NCBI GenBank assembly: GCA_047639615.1
Contig: JBLIOL010000206.1
Span: 1-10,254, forward strand
Reading direction: 5' to 3'
From: CAYWNK01 sp047639615
GTDB lineage: Bacteria; Planctomycetota; UBA1135; GCA-002686595
DNA: 10,254 bases
Within the stretch, counting starts at the first letter, position 1; every line of letters begins with the position of its first letter. The notes beneath the pieces are model-generated. The model was given only the letters and a program-made list of their open reading frames with translations, made no database searches and was not told the origin of the DNA. A program made the translations under genes and the position numbers. Of this stretch, positions 6,760 through 10,254 are shown in pieces.

Positions 6760-7494
6760 ATGAACGCATCCGATCCCTGGAGAGTGATCACCACGTGGGG
6801 CGCTGAACCCAGCTTCAACATGGGCCTCGACGAGGCCCTGTTGGAGCCGGGCAGCGCCCCAACTTTGCGCTTCTATACCTGGTCGCCGGACACCTTGAGC
6901 CTGGGCTACTTCCAGCGCTTCGATGATGTGCCCAGCACCGACAGCGCTGGCGCCGTGGTGCGCCGCGTAACCGGCGGTGGCGCCATCCACCACCAGCACG
7001 AGCTGACCTTCTCGCTCTCCGCCGAGCAGGATCACCCCATCTTCCAGGGCCCCGTAGCCAAGAGTTACGAGCGCATCCACGCCGCCCTCGTGGGCGCCCT
7101 CAGCACCCTCGGCCTACGCGCCGGCATGTGCCGCGATCAGGCCGTGACTTCAGACCGCGACGACACGGGCATGTGCTTCCACAAGTCCACGCCCCTGGAC
7201 ATCATCTGGGACGGCGCCAAGGGCATCGGCTCCGCCCAACGCCGCACGGCAGGACGCGTGCTGCACCACGGCTCGATCAAGCTCGGCACGACGCCTCTCG
7301 AGGGCGAGATCGCGACCCTCTCAGGCTCCGGCGTCGACCTCGACACCGCGCAACTCGCCGCCGTCGTACGCGAGGCCTTCACGCGCACCCTCGGCCTGCG
7401 TCTCGAATCCGGCGTACCCAGCGAGGACGAGATCGCCCGCGCCCGCGAGCTAGGCGCGCGCTACCTCGATCCCGAGTTCGTGCGCCGGCGCTAG
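6760..7494 (+). CDS. lipM: LipM-like octanoyltransferase / lipoate-protein ligase family protein
   Basis: The 244-residue product belongs to the biotin/lipoate protein ligase fold. It shows RRVTGGGAIHHQHELTFSL (68-86), the acyl-binding glycine-rich motif, then GMCFHKSTPLDIIWDG (137-152), AKGIGSAQRR (153-162) with Lys154, and LHHGSI (168-173). The cysteine at 139, followed by the GSAQRR block, is where LipM octanoyltransferases keep their acyl-enzyme cysteine. The protein also lacks the extra accessory domain of LplA ligases. It would therefore move octanoate from acyl carrier protein to GcvH, or attach free lipoate if it is a ligase. Position next to gcvH supports H protein as the substrate. 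The start is ATG 6760 (MNASDPWRVI); an in-frame GTG at 6739 would add seven residues (MSSPGPG). The stop overlaps the convergent neighbour's stop. Confidence 0.8.
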   Translation: MNASDPWRVITTWGAEPSFNMGLDEALLEPGSAPTLRFYTWSPDTLSLGYFQRFDDVPSTDSAGAVVRRVTGGGAIHHQHELTFSLSAEQDHPIFQGPVAKSYERIHAALVGALSTLGLRAGMCRDQAVTSDRDDTGMCFHKSTPLDIIWDGAKGIGSAQRRTAGRVLHHGSIKLGTTPLEGEIATLSGSGVDLDTAQLAAVVREAFTRTLGLRLESGVPSEDEIARARELGARYLDPEFVRRR

Positions 7495-8225
7495 TTGGTC
7501 TTCGGGAGCTCGAGCTCCACGCGCCAGTCGCCGCCACCGATCACTGAGATCGTCAGGCCGGTCACCAAGCCGCCCTTAGTGGTGCGAACCGGTTGCCAGG
7601 AGTTGCCGCCGGGCCGACCAGAGAGCAGGCCCAATTCCATGGAGGCCTCGTGCAAACGCTCCAGAATCGCCGCAGCGTTGTCCTTCACCTTGAGGTCCAC
7701 CGACAGGTCGAGCAGCTCCAGGGTGTCCTGGTGCGGATGCTTGGCCGTCCCCGTAAGCAGCAGCTTGCCGGCCTTCACATGAGCCGCAGGCACGCGCACG
7801 CGCAGGCTCTGCGGCGGACCCTCGCTAGTGGTCAATGTCCCGCGCACGGGCCCCATCAGTCGCAGGTTCACCTGCAGCGCATCCTGAATGAAGAGCGTGC
7901 CGCGCGTGGTCTTCTCGCGGCGATCGGCCGAGGGTGCCAGGATGTCGAAGCCAGCAAGCTTGAAGCGCATGGTCACGACCTCCGCCAGGTCAGCAGCGGT
8001 AGTGCCGGGAGCGAGCTGCAGATCCAAACTGACCTTGCGTGCCTCACCCTTGATCATCCCGCTCAGCTCCAGCTCCAAACGCAGCGGCATAGGCAACTTG
8101 GGCGGCCCCTGCACGTCGGGCTGAATGGCCAGGTCCGCAAAGGTCAGCTGGACCATGGCTTGTGCCTGGAGCGGCACCGCTAAGAGGGTCAGAGCAGCAA
8201 GAGCGGACAGCAGGCGTCGATACAT
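7491..8225 (-). CDS. Exported protein of unknown function
   Basis: The 244-residue product has a strong signal peptide: MYRR, a hydrophobic core (LLSALAALTLLAVPL) and an AQA cleavage site after residue 23. The mature protein alternates short hydrophobic strands (VQLTFADLAI, LRLELELSG, KVSLDLQLAP, LRVRVPA, LLLTGTA, LDLSVDLKV, WRVELELP), suggesting an all-beta fold, with one helical patch (NAAAILERLHEASMELGLL). No family is recognised, and no cysteine pair, metal site or anchor is evident, so a periplasmic or secreted location is inferred. It converges on the lipoyl gene with a four-base overlap: CTAG at 7491-7494 supplies TAG to both strands. The start at 8225 directly opens the signal peptide; no Shine-Dalgarno precedes it. 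Confidence 0.75.
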   Translation of the reverse strand: MYRRLLSALAALTLLAVPLQAQAMVQLTFADLAIQPDVQGPPKLPMPLRLELELSGMIKGEARKVSLDLQLAPGTTAADLAEVVTMRFKLAGFDILAPSADRREKTTRGTLFIQDALQVNLRLMGPVRGTLTTSEGPPQSLRVRVPAAHVKAGKLLLTGTAKHPHQDTLELLDLSVDLKVKDNAAAILERLHEASMELGLLSGRPGGNSWQPVRTTKGGLVTGLTISVIGGGDWRVELELPKTN

Positions 8226-8306
8226 GGCAAACCGGGAAAGGTGGTTGGGAAGACGGCCAACTCAATGACGCCCGCACCCATACAAGCTTCCGGCAAAGCC
8301 TTAGGT

Positions 8307-8340
8307 CTGTGGTGGGGAGCCTCGCTCAACCCGACCACAG
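8307..8340 (-). terminator. Hairpin downstream of tRNA-Gln, possible terminator
   Basis: CTGTGGT (8307-8313) pairs with ACCACAG (8334-8340). After one G-G mismatch, GGG (8315-8317) pairs with CCC (8330-8332), leaving a 12-base loop. It begins 26 bases past the tRNA 3' end on the minus strand. No U-tract follows, so it could instead be a processing or leader structure in the 141-base gap before the exported protein gene at 8225. Confidence 0.35.
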
Positions 8341-8366
8341 CCGCTATATCCACCCAAGATGGTGAA

Positions 8367-8441
8367 TGGTTACCCCGCCAGGACTCGAACCTGAAATGTC
8401 TGGACCAAAACCAGATGTGTTGCCAATTACACCACGGGGTA
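8367..8441 (-). tRNA. tRNA-Gln (anticodon TTG), CCA encoded
   Basis: On the minus strand the cloverleaf is complete. The acceptor stem is TACCCCG (8435-8441) with CGGGGTA (8371-8377). The D stem is GTGT/ACAC around AATTGGCA. The anticodon stem is TCTGG/CCAGA with loop TTTTGGT, so the anticodon is TTG. The T stem is TCAGG/CCTGG with loop TTCGAGT. The discriminator is A and CCA is encoded (8367-8369). The weak U1-A72 pair is typical of glutamine tRNAs. The gene is 75 bases long and reads CAA, and CAG by wobble, codons. Confidence 0.95.
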
Positions 8442-8455
8442 ACGCTTGGGCGGGA

Positions 8456-8483
8456 AAGATAGCGCCTCAGCCCCCCCTGTCGA
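8456..8483 (-). promoter_or_regulatory. Candidate sigma-70-type promoter for tRNA-Gln
   Basis: On the minus strand TCGACA (8478-8483) matches the -35 consensus at five of six bases. TATCTT (8456-8461) matches the -10 at four of six, with a 16-base spacer. The expected transcription start, near 8449, would give a leader of about eight bases before the mature tRNA. A run of seven A residues (minus strand, 8497-8503) falls roughly at -48 to -54, where UP elements of stable-RNA promoters sit. The remainder of 8442-8595 is GC-rich and shows no gene. Confidence 0.55.
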
Positions 8484-8595
8484 GCCCCCAGCCCAGTTTT
8501 TTTGCCCCCGGGGACCTGCCCTGGGAGCCGGGAGGGCCTGGAAGCCAGCCAGAGCCGCCGAGTTCAGGCGCCTGGGGTCATACCTCGGCCCCGCC

Positions 8596-9876
8596 CTAGC
8601 GCTGGCTGAGCTTGGCCCGGCGCAGGACCTTGAGCAACAGCCCTGTCTTCCCGTCCCGAATCTCAACAGCGCCCTTCGGCGAGCCGTAGCCGCAGTTGTA
8701 TTCCGAGGAGAGGACGATGTCCTCGACCCCATCGCCGTTCCAATCACCGCCCCCTGCGATCCTGCCCCCGAAGCCAAATTTCATGCTCTCGGACTTCAGG
8801 ATCTTGGCCCCCGCGTGGGTGAGACTCACGGTGCAACCCGTCCCGCTGAGTTCCTGGTCCCCGGCCAGAATCTGCATTCCCTTCCCGCGGCCCAGCACTC
8901 GCAAACTGAATCCGAACAGACTGAAGGACCCCCTCCAACTGTTGATCCCGTAAACCCTCCTCCCAATTACCGGGCCGGAGCAAACGTCGTTTAGCGTCCA
9001 TCGAGCCAGGCTTGACCAGTCCGTACCTGATAGGACCTCGACATACACCTCTTTCTTGTACGGGGGGGAATGCGATATGCCGCCGACGACAATGTCGGGC
9101 GTTCCATCGAGATTCCAATCGCTCAAGCGACTGGCGGCCCCGCTCAAGGAGTCAGGTCCCTCGACCAGGCGTACGCTGGAGAGTAATTTTCCGCTCTCCA
9201 GGTCAAGTAGATACCCCGTCGCGCCACTGTGTTCAGTAATGCTAATGAAGCACCTGGATCCACCCAACGCGACGTTCGAGATACACGTCTCGCGCGGCCT
9301 TTCAAACACGCCCTTCGGAGGCGTCAAGACCCAATCCGCGAGGACTCGGGGCTCATCTTCAAGGGTGACCAACTTGAACGCATACTCCCCCGCCGCGTCG
9401 TCCTTGAGCAACACAGCATCCTTCTCCATGTCGCTCTTCCAACGCGGCACGAGCGCGACGAACTCCCGGCCCCAGGTATGCAGCACCCTGCCAGGGTCCC
9501 TTGAATCGACCAACATGGTGAAGACTCCAGCCTCGTGGTCCCCGCCCCCCACGTGCAAGTCCAGCCTCCCGTCCCCATCCCGATCCACGACGCAGCTCCA
9601 AATCCCACTGATCTCCGCGTGCCCCTTGGCCACATCCTTGGTGTACCGCACCAAAACCTCGTTCTTCTTGCGGGAGACGATCCACAGGCATCGGTTGCCT
9701 AGCTCATCGCGTCCAGTCACTGCGAGGTCAGCCAATCCGTCGCCGTTGCAATCCGGCAGGATCAAAGCCGTAGACCCGAAGTAGTCCGGATTAGAACCCT
9801 GCCCCGCGGGCGAGGGCTCCTGCCCCGTCAACATTCCTCCTAGCGACACCAGCAAGGCCCGAGCGATCAACATCAT
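8596..9876 (-). CDS. Exported FG-GAP repeat (integrin-alpha-like propeller) protein
   Basis: Starting at ATG 9876 the product is 426 residues. The N-terminus (MMLIARALLVSLGGMLTGQE) looks like a signal peptide, though its cleavage site is weak. Four calcium-loop motifs of the FG-GAP type are visible: DCNGDGLADLAV (42-53), DRDGDGRLDLHVGG (98-111), DWNLDGTPDIVVGG (near 253) and DWNGDGVEDIVLSS (near 378). These loops mark blades of an integrin-alpha-like beta-propeller that binds calcium outside the cytoplasm. The reading frame extends upstream to an ATG at 10020, but that 48-residue extension has no signal peptide, so the start at 9876 (or the adjacent ATG at 9873) is preferred. By eye, codon choice is less biased toward C/G-ending preferred codons than in gcvT, perhaps reflecting low expression or a faster-evolving accessory gene. 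Ligand and role are unknown. Confidence 0.8.
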   Translation of the reverse strand: MMLIARALLVSLGGMLTGQEPSPAGQGSNPDYFGSTALILPDCNGDGLADLAVTGRDELGNRCLWIVSRKKNEVLVRYTKDVAKGHAEISGIWSCVVDRDGDGRLDLHVGGGDHEAGVFTMLVDSRDPGRVLHTWGREFVALVPRWKSDMEKDAVLLKDDAAGEYAFKLVTLEDEPRVLADWVLTPPKGVFERPRETCISNVALGGSRCFISITEHSGATGYLLDLESGKLLSSVRLVEGPDSLSGAASRLSDWNLDGTPDIVVGGISHSPPYKKEVYVEVLSGTDWSSLARWTLNDVCSGPVIGRRVYGINSWRGSFSLFGFSLRVLGRGKGMQILAGDQELSGTGCTVSLTHAGAKILKSESMKFGFGGRIAGGGDWNGDGVEDIVLSSEYNCGYGSPKGAVEIRDGKTGLLLKVLRRAKLSQR

Positions 9877-10109
9877 CTGAATGTCTGGCGCCTTGGCGCG
9901 AGGGAAAGGAACCACGAACGAGCGTACCTCCACACCGAAGCAGGCCCCGAAACCCAGCCAACCCACCCACCAGACCTTGGTTCCGCTGCGGCACAATCCC
10001 GCGGACCCTGCATCAGCCACAATCCACCGGCGTAGGCCGGAGGCTGGAGAAGGGAGGGTCAGGGTTGCAGGGGAGCGGCAAGGAGGCCCACCGGTGCTGA
10101 GGCTCGGGC

Positions 10110-10140
10110 GCGCCGGAGCCGGCCTCTGGCCGGGGGGCGC
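10110..10140 (-). terminator. GC hairpin after the right-edge partial gene
   Basis: CCGGCC (10119-10124) pairs with GGCCGG (10128-10133) over a three-base loop. An outer stem GCGCC (10110-10114) pairs with GGCGC (10136-10140). It starts 15 bases past the stop of the minus-strand gene ending at 10156, the expected place for a terminator, but no U-tract follows. The remaining spacer down to the FG-GAP gene start (9877-10109) shows no clear promoter or other element. Confidence 0.4.
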
Positions 10141-10155
10141 AGGGGCGAAGAGGGC

Positions 10156-10254
10156 TCAGGCGCGGAGGTAGCAGCCTGGGTAGATGTCTGGGTGAGCCTG
10201 ACGTAGGGCGACCTTGGCTAGGCCGTAGAAGTAGTTCACCAAGACCACGGGCCA
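10156..10254 (-). CDS. C-terminal fragment of a minus-strand gene, product unknown
   Basis: The minus strand is open from the right edge for 32 codons and ends at TGA (10156-10158). The fragment, beginning WPVVLVNYFYGLAKVALRQ and ending YPGCYLRA, has a hydrophobic, helix-like stretch and reads like genuine protein. It is too short to assign to a family. The GC hairpin just downstream supports a real gene end here. The alternative is a chance open stretch in GC-rich DNA. Confidence 0.5.
   Translation of the reverse strand, partial: WPVVLVNYFYGLAKVALRQAHPDIYPGCYLRA

Noticed and set aside
7593..8183. Plus-strand open frame of 196 codons
   Set aside because: It is antisense to the signal-peptide protein at 7491-8225 and has no recognisable features.
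8241..8462. Short plus-strand frames across 8366-8442
   Set aside because: Their peptides are translations of the antisense of tRNA-Gln, not proteins.
8497..8503. T7 run as a plus-strand intrinsic terminator
   Set aside because: No stable hairpin precedes it and no plus-strand gene ends nearby; it is better explained as an A-tract upstream of the tRNA promoter.
9056..9784. Plus-strand open frame of 242 codons
   Set aside because: It is antisense to the FG-GAP gene, whose calcium-loop motifs make the minus strand the coding one.
9877..10020. N-terminal extension of the FG-GAP protein to ATG 10020
   Set aside because: The added 48 residues contain no signal peptide, whereas ATG 9876 starts one directly, as expected for an exported propeller.

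Overview
The window is a GC-rich bacterial chromosome segment. High G/C at third codon positions, several large secreted repeat proteins (SbsA-type Ig-like, beta-propeller, FG-GAP) and start codons without Shine-Dalgarno sequences all point to a member of the Planctomycetota. That assignment is an inference from gene style; no phylogenetic marker was tested.

Layout from left to right. Positions 1-2770 hold the N-terminal 923 residues of a very large minus-strand lipoprotein made of about nine tandem Ig-like units; it runs off the left edge. A strong GC hairpin at 2950-2982 separates it from a minus-strand secreted beta-propeller protein (3028-4617). The divergent region 4618-5066 carries a textbook glycine riboswitch aptamer (4860-4958) flanked by two degenerate aptamer-like structures. 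It leads the plus-strand set gcvT (start corrected to GTG 5067), gcvH (6181) and a LipM/LplA-family lipoyl-metabolism gene (6760). A 145-base imperfect palindrome lies between gcvH and that last gene. The lipoyl gene meets a minus-strand exported protein of unknown function (7491-8225) tail to tail, the two sharing one palindromic CTAG as both stop codons. A minus-strand tRNA-Gln(TTG) with encoded CCA and a plausible sigma-70-type promoter follows at 8367-8441. Next is a minus-strand exported FG-GAP repeat protein (8596-9876). The last 32 codons of another minus-strand gene enter from the right edge.

Functional logic: free glycine would be sensed by the leader RNA, which would control the aminomethyltransferase (T protein) and lipoyl carrier (H protein) of the glycine cleavage system. 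The adjacent acyltransferase is well placed to supply the octanoyl/lipoyl group on GcvH Lys67. The glycine decarboxylase (P protein) is not in the window. The remaining protein genes are exported or surface proteins with no evident link to glycine metabolism.
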